From: Ignavibacteriales bacterium
GTDB taxonomy: Bacteria > Bacteroidota > Ignavibacteria > T3Sed10-11
Direction: 5' to 3'
Assembly: GCA_003562775.1 (NCBI GenBank)
Contig: PWTU01000538.1
Location: 1 to 64,000, forward strand
Length of the DNA: 64,000 bases
Shown: in pieces, positions 11,050 to 20,826 of the stretch
Layout: every line of letters begins with the position of its first letter
Position numbering within the stretch: position 1 is the first letter of the stretch
Position numbers and translations under genes: made by a program
Notes under the pieces: model-generated
Databases searched by the model: none
Told to the model about the DNA's origin: nothing
Seen by the model: only the letters and a program-made list of their open reading frames with translations

Positions 11050-11766
11050 ATGGAATACTACCTCGCTTTTCTCGCCGGATTTTTCGGCAGCATGCACTGC
11101 GTGGGTATGTGCGGTGCAATTGTTTTGGCATACTCAACTCAAAGTAAACTCACTGCCAAACCACCGTTACAATCGATACCCGCTCACCTTTCGTATAACG
11201 CGGGGAGAGTATTAAGCAAAACCATTGTCGGTGCTCTCCTCGGATTCATCGGGGCGGGTTTGACTGGTATCGAAACTATAGCTCCGTACTTTACCGGCGC
11301 TGTGGGATTTTTGCTCATCTTTTCCGGAATATGGATGTTAAAGATTATCCCGGGAACCGGCTTCTCAGAGAAACTCCCGATGCAGCGTCAGACACGTGCG
11401 TTTCTGTTTCGATTATATATAAAAACATACGGAAAACTACTCAACAGTCCGACAAACGAGAGCAAGTTCTACATCGGCATGTTGACGGTATTCCTTCCGT
11501 GCGGATTGCTTTACGCCATGTTCATAAAAGCTGCAGCTTCGGGGAGTATGCTTGCGGGTGCAACGATAATGTTTCTATTCGGGATGGGAATCTTTCCAGC
11601 ATTGTTCGTTGTCGGAATTGCCTCGTCATATTTTGGAACAAAGCTGCGTTTTATTGGCGATAAACTTGCGGCAATTACGATTATAATTTTAGGAATAATG
11701 ATGGCGTCGCGGGCGCTGGGGCTGCCGATGTTGTTAATGGGCGGTGGGAACGGTGAGTGCCATTAG
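11050..11766 (+). CDS. Sulfite exporter TauE/SafE (UreH-like) family membrane protein
   Basis: AFLAGFFGSMHCVGMCGAIVLAYS, LSYNAGRVLSKTIVGALLGFIGAG, FLPCGLLYAMFIKAAASGS. Confidence 0.85.
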   Translation: MEYYLAFLAGFFGSMHCVGMCGAIVLAYSTQSKLTAKPPLQSIPAHLSYNAGRVLSKTIVGALLGFIGAGLTGIETIAPYFTGAVGFLLIFSGIWMLKIIPGTGFSEKLPMQRQTRAFLFRLYIKTYGKLLNSPTNESKFYIGMLTVFLPCGLLYAMFIKAAASGSMLAGATIMFLFGMGIFPALFVVGIASSYFGTKLRFIGDKLAAITIIILGIMMASRALGLPMLLMGGGNGECH

Positions 11767-11795
11767 CTTACAATACCCTCATTAATTTCACAACT

Positions 11796-12293
11796 TCACA
11801 ACGCTTTAAACCTCTCAAAAGGTTGATTGCATGCATTGCAATAGTAAATCATCCTGCACAACGTCGGTCCAAACGGGTTCTCCATCGTCGTATCTTCGGA
11901 TTTGCAGTGGGGACATATTGCCGTTGCATGCATTGCCGAGGTCGGATCGCCTTCGTGTTTTGTCGGTGGAGTGATGCCGAACGTTTCGAGCTTCGACCGG
12001 GCTTCATCGTCGAGCATATCGGTCGTCCAGGGTTCTTTAAAGCTTAAATCGACATGAACCTTCTCAAATCCCAGTTCCCGGAGTTTCTCCTCGATATCCG
12101 ATTTCATCTGGTAGATAGCCGGACATCCTGCAAATGTCGGGGTCATTGTGACATATACTTCATCCTTGTCAACCTTTACATCCCGTATGATTTTCATATC
12201 GACCAGAGATAATACCGGGATTTCGGGATCGGTTACATCTTTTAACGCTTCCAATACCTCAGCGTTCGATATATTTACTTTGCCTTTATTCAT
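11796..12293 (-). CDS. paaD: 1,2-phenylacetyl-CoA epoxidase subunit PaaD (MIP18 family)
   Basis: ALKDVTDPEIPVLSLVDMKIIRDV, TPTFAGCPAIYQMKSDIEEKLRELG, C-terminal Cys pairs; adjacent paaABC. Confidence 0.9.
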   Translation of the reverse strand: MNKGKVNISNAEVLEALKDVTDPEIPVLSLVDMKIIRDVKVDKDEVYVTMTPTFAGCPAIYQMKSDIEEKLRELGFEKVHVDLSFKEPWTTDMLDDEARSKLETFGITPPTKHEGDPTSAMHATAICPHCKSEDTTMENPFGPTLCRMIYYCNACNQPFERFKAL

Positions 12294-12371
12294 TATCCAA
12301 TTTAAATACCTATCTCTCCATGATATAACTAACCGTTTCCGTTTCCCGTTTCCCTTTTCACATTTTCCGCC

Positions 12372-13151
12372 TCACCACTTCGCACCCGGAATCATCCTGT
12401 ACACTTTCTGCATATCCGACACCAGATTTTCCAGATGGACGGTATGTTTTTTTTGTCTCCCGCCATATACAGGTGTAACATCTGATTCTACGGTACCGTT
12501 CGTTTCATGAACCGGAGATTTCAAACCCGATCTTTTTAACACCGGAGACACAAATTGAAGCCATTCTGTTTGAAGGGCTTTACTGTCGGGCGCGATATTT
12601 TCATCGACCAGCATTTCCTCACCTGGTATCTTTTCGAACAATCCGAGCGCCTGGCCGAACGCTTCATCCACTGCACGCTGCATTCTCCGGTGACTTTCCT
12701 CTGTTGCATCTCCGAGCCGTTCAACATTACCCCGTGTATGAAGCAGATGATACTGTTCCTCCGGATAAATTTTAGCGGCAAGTTCGCGAATCGGGTCGAA
12801 TTCGGAGTGTTTTAAATATCCTAATCTTATTTTTTCGGCTGCATCGAAAAAGAACTGTCGCACTATCGTATACGCCCAATCGCCTTTGGGCATCTGCACA
12901 AGATGACAACATGTGAATTCAGCCGCGTCGCGAAGAAACCCCATCGTATCGGGATCTTTTCCACCGAGCGATTCGTATATTCGCAGCCACGCCTGTGCAT
13001 GTCCGATTTCATCCTGGGCTATATTCGAAAAAGCAATATCCTCTTCGATAAGCGGAGCGTGGCCTGTCCATTCGGCATCGCGATGACCGAGTATGAGCTC
13101 GTCGTCTGCAAGTGCGAGCAGATATGTTTGAATCGCTTCGGTTTTATTCAC
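12372..13151 (-). CDS. paaC: 1,2-phenylacetyl-CoA epoxidase subunit PaaC
   Basis: LALADDELILGHRDAEWTGHAPLIEEDIAFSNIAQDEIGHAQ; gene order paaA-B-C-D. Confidence 0.92.
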   Translation of the reverse strand: MNKTEAIQTYLLALADDELILGHRDAEWTGHAPLIEEDIAFSNIAQDEIGHAQAWLRIYESLGGKDPDTMGFLRDAAEFTCCHLVQMPKGDWAYTIVRQFFFDAAEKIRLGYLKHSEFDPIRELAAKIYPEEQYHLLHTRGNVERLGDATEESHRRMQRAVDEAFGQALGLFEKIPGEEMLVDENIAPDSKALQTEWLQFVSPVLKRSGLKSPVHETNGTVESDVTPVYGGRQKKHTVHLENLVSDMQKVYRMIPGAKW

Positions 13152-13431
13152 GGTGTTTCCCCTTTAACGGCGCCGGGAAACCGTACACCTCGCGATATTC
13201 TTTATCCGTATTCCGCGCAAAGAAAAAGGGATCCTCGTAACTTGTTCTCACAACGTTTTCTTCGCGAACCACCCACAAGCTGACACAATCGAGACGGCGT
13301 GCAAATTGTTCCTTCGCCATTTGAAGCGCCATCTCCTCATCGGATGCGTGTACCGCGCCAACATGTACGTGCGGCGCGCCGCGCTTCTCCTGATGAAAAA
13401 CTTCCCAGATCGGTAGTTGAGTATCGCTCAT
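13144..13431 (-). CDS. paaB: 1,2-phenylacetyl-CoA epoxidase subunit PaaB
   Basis: [38 protein letters not shown]; small overlaps with paaA and paaC. Confidence 0.92.
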   Translation of the reverse strand: MSDTQLPIWEVFHQEKRGAPHVHVGAVHASDEEMALQMAKEQFARRLDCVSLWVVREENVVRTSYEDPFFFARNTDKEYREVYGFPAPLKGKHRE

Positions 13432-14378
13432 GCTGCGGGTACCTCACGTTTTCGTTTTGCCGCGGCGAGAGCTTCGCGAACCCATCGACCTTCTTCATGT
13501 GCTTTCCGTCGTGCTTCCATCCTTTCTTTATTGCACGGTCCGTCGCCTTTAATGACGCGTTTTAATTCTTCATAATCGGGCTCGGTAAAATGCCAGTGCC
13601 CTGTTTTTTCATCGTAGTATAAATTATCGTCCGGTGGTTTCAATCCAACCGAAAGCAACTGCGGCGCAACCAGATCGACAAACTCCTGCCGGAGTTCATC
13701 GTTTGTTTTTACCTTTACACCCCAGCGCTTCAGTTTTTCAAGATGGGGAGAATCGCTATCCGGCATTCCGAGCATCATCAAGGTAGGATACCACCACCGG
13801 TCAAGTGCATCCTGTGCCATAAGTTTTTGCTCTTCAGTTCCGTTCACCATCCTGATAAGCAAATCCTGTCCCTGTTTTATATGAAACGATTCTTCAAAGC
13901 AGATACGTTTCATCGCACGCGCATACGGACCGTATGAGCTTTTGGCAATCATTCTCTGGTTTACCACTGCAGCGCCGTCGACAAGCCACCCGATCATACC
14001 GACGTCCGCCCATGTCGGAGTGGGATAATTAAACACGTTTGAGTACTTTGCCTTTCCATCAAGTAGCTCTTCGAGCATCTCTTCACGGGATTTACCGAGT
14101 GTTTCGGCAGCGCGGTAAAGCAGTTGTCCGTGCCCCGCCTCATCCTGCACTTTCGCTATGAGCGTCAGTTTACGGCGAAAACCGGGTGCATACGGTATCC
14201 ACTTCCCTTCCGGCAGCATCCCGACGATCTCGCTGTGCGCGTGCTGACCGATCATTCGAATGAGTTGTTTTCGGTATTCTTCAGGCATCCAGTCGCCGGG
14301 CTCGATTTTCTCACCCCGGGCGATACGTGCTTCGAACTCGGCAAGTTTTTCTTCGTATGTGTTTTCCTGACCATCCAT
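13428..14378 (-). CDS. paaA: 1,2-phenylacetyl-CoA epoxidase subunit PaaA
   Basis: [51 protein letters not shown]. Confidence 0.94.
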   Translation of the reverse strand: MDGQENTYEEKLAEFEARIARGEKIEPGDWMPEEYRKQLIRMIGQHAHSEIVGMLPEGKWIPYAPGFRRKLTLIAKVQDEAGHGQLLYRAAETLGKSREEMLEELLDGKAKYSNVFNYPTPTWADVGMIGWLVDGAAVVNQRMIAKSSYGPYARAMKRICFEESFHIKQGQDLLIRMVNGTEEQKLMAQDALDRWWYPTLMMLGMPDSDSPHLEKLKRWGVKVKTNDELRQEFVDLVAPQLLSVGLKPPDDNLYYDEKTGHWHFTEPDYEELKRVIKGDGPCNKERMEARRKAHEEGRWVREALAAAKRKREVPAA

Positions 14379-14436
14379 GAAGGACCTCCCTTAGATTGAT
14401 ATTAGTACAGTTATAAATATATACACAGCCCGACGG

Positions 14437-14655
14437 TCATGAATTAGCTGTTTCTACTTTACCTGGTAATTTGCTGAGAGTTAGTTTAGCTAAGTTTACC
14501 TTATTACTTGCATTATCAATATCAATTCCAACAAGTTTCCCATCGGCATCATAGTCAAGAATAACGCCTTCGGAAATTTCTTTACTTTCCCTACTCGGTC
14601 TCTCCGACAAATCTATATAAAGGGAATCCGTTTCAGGATAATAGTTTAATTTCAT
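14437..14655 (-). CDS. DUF2283 domain-containing protein
   Basis: MKLNYYPETDSLYIDLSERPSRESKEISEGVILDYDADGKLVGIDIDNAS. Confidence 0.88.
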   Translation of the reverse strand: MKLNYYPETDSLYIDLSERPSRESKEISEGVILDYDADGKLVGIDIDNASNKVNLAKLTLSKLPGKVETANS

Positions 14656-14894
14656 AGTTTAAATCCTCTATCGGGAAAAGCATTATGTATAGTTAATTTA
14701 TCTTCTAAAGTAATGACCCTTAAAAATCGATCCTCCAGATCTGGTACGGATGCCCAAAATCGATACCGATTATGCTCCTGAGGTTCAAAATATACAGCGT
14801 TTTCAACGACATAAATACACCATTCTTTTTTTAAATATGGACGTTTCCTTAAAACCTCATTCTCAAAATAATCAGTGAATTTATACTTTGCCAT
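14652..14894 (-). CDS. Small protein co-transcribed with DUF2283 (toxin-antitoxin-like arrangement)
   Basis: 80-aa ORF overlapping the DUF2283 start by 4 nt; FENEVLRKRPYLKKEWCIYVVENAVYFEPQEHNRYRFWA. Confidence 0.65.
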   Translation of the reverse strand: MAKYKFTDYFENEVLRKRPYLKKEWCIYVVENAVYFEPQEHNRYRFWASVPDLEDRFLRVITLEDKLTIHNAFPDRGFKL

Positions 14895-14971
14895 TAATTT
14901 TTAGTGATATACAAAAGGCACTTGACTAAACATAAATATACGATTTCTTTACGAAAAATCAACTTAAAATT

Positions 14972-15766
14972 TTATTTAGCCGGTTCCAGTAATCCTGAAG
15001 CGTTCAATAGACGTTTCGTATACGGGTGCCGGGGCTCGTTCATTAATCGCGATGATTCAGCTTCTTCGACAATCTTTCCACGATACAGTACAATAATCCG
15101 GTCGCATATTTCAAGCGCCGACGCAACATCGTGTGTTATGTACAGCAATGAAAAACCTTTTTCTTCCTGTAACTTTTTGATCAACCGGAGAATTTGTACC
15201 TGTGTTAAAATATCAAGGGCGGAAGTCGGTTCATCAAGAATTAACAGTTCCGGTCGGGCTAATAAGCTCCGGGCAAGAGCAACTCGCTGCCGCTGCCCGC
15301 CGCTTAATTGCCGGGGGTATCTTTTCAATATATCGGGAGATAGACCGGTAGAGTCCAGAACCTCTTGAATTCTCGTTCCATTATTTCCTCTTATTTGAGA
15401 GGATACCTCTTGATAATTCAATGCCTCAAGTAATGATTGTTTTACCGGCATCCGCGGATTAAGTGACGCAGTGTGATTTTGAAAAAGCATTTGTATTTTT
15501 CTTTTAATCTTTTTTCTATTGTCTGTATCGGGAAATATATTCAACCCGTTAAAGAAGATATGTCCGTTATCCGGCAACAGTAATCCCGCGATACAACGTG
15601 CTATGGTACTTTTCCCGCTCCCGCTTTCTCCGAGGATGCCGACAGTATCCGCACGATGTATGGAAAAAGACACTCCTTCAATGATTTTCTTCCTCTGTTT
15701 TCCCAGTAGTCGCTGCGCCTGGACTTTAAAGCTACAGTGCAGATTCTTCACTTCCAGTACGGGCAT
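14972..15766 (-). CDS. Peptide ABC transporter ATP-binding protein (OppF/DppF-like)
   Basis: GILGESGSGKSTIARCIAG, QLSGGQRQRVALARSLLARPELLILDEPTSALD. Confidence 0.92.
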   Translation of the reverse strand: MPVLEVKNLHCSFKVQAQRLLGKQRKKIIEGVSFSIHRADTVGILGESGSGKSTIARCIAGLLLPDNGHIFFNGLNIFPDTDNRKKIKRKIQMLFQNHTASLNPRMPVKQSLLEALNYQEVSSQIRGNNGTRIQEVLDSTGLSPDILKRYPRQLSGGQRQRVALARSLLARPELLILDEPTSALDILTQVQILRLIKKLQEEKGFSLLYITHDVASALEICDRIIVLYRGKIVEEAESSRLMNEPRHPYTKRLLNASGLLEPAK

Positions 15767-16716
15767 CTTACAAACCTTTCGTTATCAATTTCTGTCAGCG
15801 GCGGCTCTTCAATCCTGCAATCATCACGGACTTTGTAACATTTCTCATGAAACGTGCATCCTTGCAAGAGATGCAAAGGAGAAGGAACAGCGCCGGATAA
15901 AGTATCTACCGCATTGGATTCAATATCATCGGATTTAAAATAATACTGCATCAACATTTGTGTATACGGATGCAATGGCTGTGTGAATAATAGCTCTTTC
16001 GGTGCAACTTCTACGAAACGTCCCGCGTACATAATCGCTGCATCTTCGGCATATCTGCGGGCAACCTCAAGATCATGCGTAATCAGGAGAATCGACAAAC
16101 CCATCGAACGCCGCATCTCATCAAGAAAATCGAGTATTCGATACCGCAGCGATGCATCCACCGAACTGGTCGGCTCATCTGCAATTAACAGTTGAGGAGA
16201 CGGAAAAACCGCCATAACTATAAGTATTCGCTGCAGTGTGCCCACACTCAGTTGATGCGGATATGATGCTAATACTTCGTCGGGATTTTCTATTCCCGAT
16301 TTTTTTAACAACTCCCGTAGTTTTATCAGCTCCCGGGTACGCTCAGATTTCTTGTTTATATGCAGCGCATCATAAACCTGCTTTTTAATCTTTTTTACCG
16401 GATTAAACGACTGGGCAGGATCCTGAAAAACATATCGTACTTGATTCTTTCTTAGAGTGCGGATTTTCTCATTTGGCATTCCCAGAATATCTTCACCGTT
16501 AAGGTAGACATTTCCGTTCACAGAAAATTTATTTACCCCGTGAAAAAGTCTCGTTAACGCAAACCCCAGGGTCGTTTTGCCGCAACCGCTTTCCCCAATT
16601 ACTGCAAACACCGATCCTTTTTTAATCCCGAATGATATCTCATTGACAAGCGAAACCCGTTTGCCTTGATCAAATACCTGCACTGTAAGATCGTGAACCC
16701 GGAGAATATTTTGCAT
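15748..16716 (-). CDS. Peptide ABC transporter ATP-binding protein (OppD/DppD-like)
   Basis: AVIGESGCGKTTLGFALTRL, HQLSVGTLQRILIVMAVFPSPQLLIADEPTSSVD, C-terminal oligopeptide-type Cys region. Confidence 0.9.
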   Translation of the reverse strand: MQNILRVHDLTVQVFDQGKRVSLVNEISFGIKKGSVFAVIGESGCGKTTLGFALTRLFHGVNKFSVNGNVYLNGEDILGMPNEKIRTLRKNQVRYVFQDPAQSFNPVKKIKKQVYDALHINKKSERTRELIKLRELLKKSGIENPDEVLASYPHQLSVGTLQRILIVMAVFPSPQLLIADEPTSSVDASLRYRILDFLDEMRRSMGLSILLITHDLEVARRYAEDAAIMYAGRFVEVAPKELLFTQPLHPYTQMLMQYYFKSDDIESNAVDTLSGAVPSPLHLLQGCTFHEKCYKVRDDCRIEEPPLTEIDNERFVRCPYWK

Positions 16717-16851
16717 TAACTTTACCGATAAATGACCGGAAAAATAAATATAATGAATATATTGACGTAAAACTTATAATTCATTACTTTTATTAAGAAT
16801 TTATTCTAATAAATAACTCATTATTTTTAGAAAATACAAGAGGTCCTCCCG

Positions 16852-18519
16852 ATGAAACGTCTTTACCGGCTTCTGCTTGCATCGCTCATAATCATACTTA
16901 CTCTTTATGGCTGCTCCGAGAGAACAGATCCCGACCGGCCTGATATTGTCATTATTGGCATACCGGGAGATGCAGATACGTTCAATCCGATATTTGCGAC
17001 CGGAATTACTGCAAGTCAAATTATCGATCTAATCTACCCGAGTCTCGTTCATTCCGATTTTGATCCGGAAGAGGGAGTAATATCATATTATCCTTCTTTA
17101 TCAAAATCGTGGGAACATCATAATGACAATCAGCATATTACATTTGATCTGCGAACCGATGCGGTATGGGAAGATGGCACTTCGATTACCGCACGGGATG
17201 TTTATGTCACTTATAAACTCTACGGCAACCCGGAAATAGGGAGCGTCAGGCAGGATGCCCTCGAAAACTTCCTGAAAAACGAAGACGGTACGCCGGATAT
17301 TGAGCGAAGCATAGAAATAGTAAACGATTCAACCATAATCTTTAAGTTTGAAGCGGCATATACCGGGCAATTGTTCGACGCGGGATTACCGATTTTGCCT
17401 GCCCATATTTTCGAAAATATTCCCAACGATGAACTCCGCACTCATCCGGTTAACCGGCAGCCGGTCGGCGCCGGGCCATTCAGATTGCGTTCCTGGACGC
17501 CACAGCAGTCTATAGTGCTGGAATCGAACGACTTATCGGTGCTTCCCCATCCGGGAAAACTATCCCGGCTTATATTTCAAGTGATACCCGATTATCAATC
17601 GAGAATATCACAACTTGAAGCCGGAGAGATTGATATGATGGATGATATAACAGTCGAGGATGCCGGGCGTATCGAAGGAAAAAGGACATCCATTAACATA
17701 ATACCTATGCCCGAACGCCGGTATTATTTTATCGGATGGAATAATATTGATGTGCAGGCATTTGCTGATTCCGAAGGACAAACTATTCAACCGCACCCAA
17801 TATTTGGAGATCCCGATGTAAGAACTGCACTCACACTCGCAATCAACCGGGCTGAAATGACTAATGCGTTCTTTGGCGATTATGCCCGTGAAGCGGTCGG
17901 ACCAATACCGCCGGTTTTTCGATGGGCGTATGACGAATCATTGGAACCGCTCCCCTATGATCCGCAACGGGCTGCTCAATTACTCGAAAATGCCGGCTGG
18001 CGAGTCGATGATACCGGAATTCTACATAAAGAAAACAACCGTTTCTCTTTTACTATGATGATTCCGTCGGGAGATCATTTGCGATCTATGATGGCAACCA
18101 CAATACAACAACAGTTGAGAGAAATCAATATCGAAATGAGGATTGAACAGGTTGAAGGTGCGGTCTTTCTCCAAAATCTGATACAAAAAGCTTACGACGC
18201 CTGGATTGTCGGTTTTATGTTTCCGCTGGAACTCCAGATCGATAATCTGTGGGGTTCGGATTTTAACACTGCATATTTTAACTTTGTATCATTTCAAGAT
18301 CAAAGAGTCGACGAAATTCTTGCGAGAACGAGAGTCATATACAACACAGAAGAAGCGGCGCCGCTCTGGATGGAACTCCAGAGAATATTCCACGAGAAAC
18401 AACCGGTTACTTTCCTATGTTGGGTAAGCAATATTGTAGGGGTACATGAGAGAGTAAAAGGCAAAACAGTCGATATACATGGATTCACTCACCGGGCTTG
18501 GGAGTGGTATACCGAATAA
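16852..18519 (+). CDS. Peptide ABC transporter substrate-binding lipoprotein (SBP family 5)
   Basis: Lipobox LYGCSE; GDADTFNPIFATGITASQIIDLIYPSL, RTALTLAINRAEM, GFTHRAWEW. Confidence 0.92.
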   Translation: MKRLYRLLLASLIIILTLYGCSERTDPDRPDIVIIGIPGDADTFNPIFATGITASQIIDLIYPSLVHSDFDPEEGVISYYPSLSKSWEHHNDNQHITFDLRTDAVWEDGTSITARDVYVTYKLYGNPEIGSVRQDALENFLKNEDGTPDIERSIEIVNDSTIIFKFEAAYTGQLFDAGLPILPAHIFENIPNDELRTHPVNRQPVGAGPFRLRSWTPQQSIVLESNDLSVLPHPGKLSRLIFQVIPDYQSRISQLEAGEIDMMDDITVEDAGRIEGKRTSINIIPMPERRYYFIGWNNIDVQAFADSEGQTIQPHPIFGDPDVRTALTLAINRAEMTNAFFGDYAREAVGPIPPVFRWAYDESLEPLPYDPQRAAQLLENAGWRVDDTGILHKENNRFSFTMMIPSGDHLRSMMATTIQQQLREINIEMRIEQVEGAVFLQNLIQKAYDAWIVGFMFPLELQIDNLWGSDFNTAYFNFVSFQDQRVDEILARTRVIYNTEEAAPLWMELQRIFHEKQPVTFLCWVSNIVGVHERVKGKTVDIHGFTHRAWEWYTE

Positions 18520-18584
18520 TGGGATTACTTGTTACGCGAGACGATGATTTATAACCGCATTGTAATATCCGAAAGGTTAATTGC

Positions 18585-19556
18585 ATGATTCGTCTCATAC
18601 TGGGACGTATTGTTTCATCGATTCCTCTTATTGTCGGCCTGGTAACAATAATATTTATTATTGTGCGACTGTTACCCGGTGATCCAATGACAATCTATAT
18701 ATCGCCAGCAGTGCCTCCGTCTGTCGCCGAACAATTGCGGGCAGAGTTCGGATTTGACAGATCGATCCTGCACCAATACGGTCAATGGGTGTGGGGAGTG
18801 GTGAGAGGTGAGCTTGGATTTTCCTTTACCCATCAGAAAGATGTCACCAGAGTTATCGCCTCTGCATTCCCGAACACACTTATCCTTGCCGGAACAGCTA
18901 TTTTATTTCAAGTTATTGCGGGAATTTCATTCGGGCTTCTCGCGGTGCGATTTCATAAATCTTACATCGACAAAATTATATCTATGGGAGGATTAATAGT
19001 CTATACGCTGCCTACATTCTGGGCTGCGATAGTCCTCCTGTATATTTTCTCGTATTCTCTCGGGATATTTCCCTCATCGCAAATGCATTCCATCGGCGCC
19101 GATGAATTCGGAAGAATGGAATATTTTCTCGACTTAATAAAGCATCTTATTTTACCTGCAACCGTATTAGCGCTGCCGGGCGCTGCTGCTATTGCACGGT
19201 ATTTACGAACAAATTTGCTCGATGTTCTGCATGAACAATATATCCTGAATGCAAGGAGCATGGGAATTGGAGAACGGAAAATATTCTTTTCATACGCTCT
19301 CTCAAACGCTTTGATCCCCACAATCACTATTACAGGAACAAGCATTGGAATTCTTCTTGCAGGCGCCATCGTTACGGAAACAATTTTTTCCTGGCCCGGA
19401 ATGGGACGCCTTACCGTCTCCGCTATCTTTGCACGCGATTACCCGCTTATTATCGGTTGTACTATGGTTGCGGGCATCGTGGTCATAGCCGGAAACTTGC
19501 TCGCCGATATTATGTACCGGGTGGTCGATCCAAGAATTCGGACCGAGGGACTATGA
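18585..19556 (+). CDS. Peptide ABC transporter permease (OppB/DppB-like)
   Basis: MIRLILGRIVSSIPLIVGLVTIIFIIVRLLPGDP, EQYILNARSMGIGERKIFFSYALSNALIPTITITG. Confidence 0.93.
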   Translation: MIRLILGRIVSSIPLIVGLVTIIFIIVRLLPGDPMTIYISPAVPPSVAEQLRAEFGFDRSILHQYGQWVWGVVRGELGFSFTHQKDVTRVIASAFPNTLILAGTAILFQVIAGISFGLLAVRFHKSYIDKIISMGGLIVYTLPTFWAAIVLLYIFSYSLGIFPSSQMHSIGADEFGRMEYFLDLIKHLILPATVLALPGAAAIARYLRTNLLDVLHEQYILNARSMGIGERKIFFSYALSNALIPTITITGTSIGILLAGAIVTETIFSWPGMGRLTVSAIFARDYPLIIGCTMVAGIVVIAGNLLADIMYRVVDPRIRTEGL

Positions 19557-20806
19557 AAGTTTTTTTAAAAAAATATTATAACTCCCTTTTGTTCATCTTC
19601 GGTCTGATTTTTCTATACATCACCCTATTTAAATTTTCGTTGACGAAACAGACTCTTCTATCGTTATGCTTTACAGTTATAAACACGGTTATCGCACCGC
19701 ATAAAGCGCGTGAAATTTGGAATTGGGCACTCATAGAGTACTGGATCGCCGGACTTATCTATGTATTTTTAATTATCGCAATTATATTCATCATTCTAAA
19801 AATAGAAAATTTTAAAACACTTATATCGAAATTTTTCCCGCAACGCAGTACATTGCTGGGGTTTTATGGCGTCGTTACCTTTGGTCTGATCGCATTATTA
19901 GCTCCGCTATTGGCGCCGGCAGATCCGTATGCGCAGGGAGATCTTGCCACAACCCGGCTTTTACAGCCGTTCACACACGGAACTATGTTGATTCGAATTC
20001 CGGACCCCCCTCCCGGGTTGGAGGGAAAAAACCGGATAGAACAAATTCGCCGAAGCGCGAATAACTACCTTCTAAATCGCATCACACGGTTCACCCGCTC
20101 AGATCAATTTACAGCCGGAAATGAATATCGAACAACATCAATCATTTTTATTCTGGGAACCGATTCATTAGGACGTGATATTCTCAGCAGAATAATCTAC
20201 GGTACACGAATCTCAGTCGGAATCGGGTTCGCCGCAACATTGGTTGCGATGTCATTTGGAACGTTGATCGGTTTAATATCGGGTTTCTTTTACGGATTTG
20301 TCGATAAAGTTTTGATGAGAATCGTCGATTTGTTTATTGCAATTCCGTCATTATTTCTCGTTATTACCCTTGTTGCTTTTTTAGGACGTTCAATAACAGT
20401 GCTCATTATTATACTGGCGGTAGCGGGTTGGATGGGAACTGCCCGGTTGGTCCGGGCGGAGGTATTAAAATTGCGGGAGCGTGAATTTGTTCTTTCCGCT
20501 CAACTGCTGGGGGTTCCGTGGTATGGTATTATACGGTCCCATCTGTTGCCGAATGTGCTGCCGGTGATTCTCACCGGTGCAGTTTTGCAATTGGGAAATG
20601 TAATTTTAGCCGAAGCCGCATTAAGCTTCCTCGGGTTAGGTACACAACCGCCGATTCCAAGCTGGGGAAATATCATCGGCGAAGCAACTCCATACCTGCG
20701 AATTGCCTGGTGGATTGCAATATTTCCGGGCATCGCACTATCAATGTTTGTGATTTCGGCTCATTTAATCGTTGAAGGAGCACAGGAAAAAATTCAAAGT
20801 ATTTAG
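19553..20806 (+). CDS. Peptide ABC transporter permease (OppC/DppC-like)
   Basis: LGTDSLGRDILSRIIYGTRISVGIGF, EAALSFLGLGTQPPIPSWGNIIGEA; ATGA overlap with OppB stop supports start 19553 over track start 19457. Confidence 0.92.
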   Translation: MKVFLKKYYNSLLFIFGLIFLYITLFKFSLTKQTLLSLCFTVINTVIAPHKAREIWNWALIEYWIAGLIYVFLIIAIIFIILKIENFKTLISKFFPQRSTLLGFYGVVTFGLIALLAPLLAPADPYAQGDLATTRLLQPFTHGTMLIRIPDPPPGLEGKNRIEQIRRSANNYLLNRITRFTRSDQFTAGNEYRTTSIIFILGTDSLGRDILSRIIYGTRISVGIGFAATLVAMSFGTLIGLISGFFYGFVDKVLMRIVDLFIAIPSLFLVITLVAFLGRSITVLIIILAVAGWMGTARLVRAEVLKLREREFVLSAQLLGVPWYGIIRSHLLPNVLPVILTGAVLQLGNVILAEAALSFLGLGTQPPIPSWGNIIGEATPYLRIAWWIAIFPGIALSMFVISAHLIVEGAQEKIQSI

Positions 20807-20826
20807 TCTAACATCAAATTCGATTT

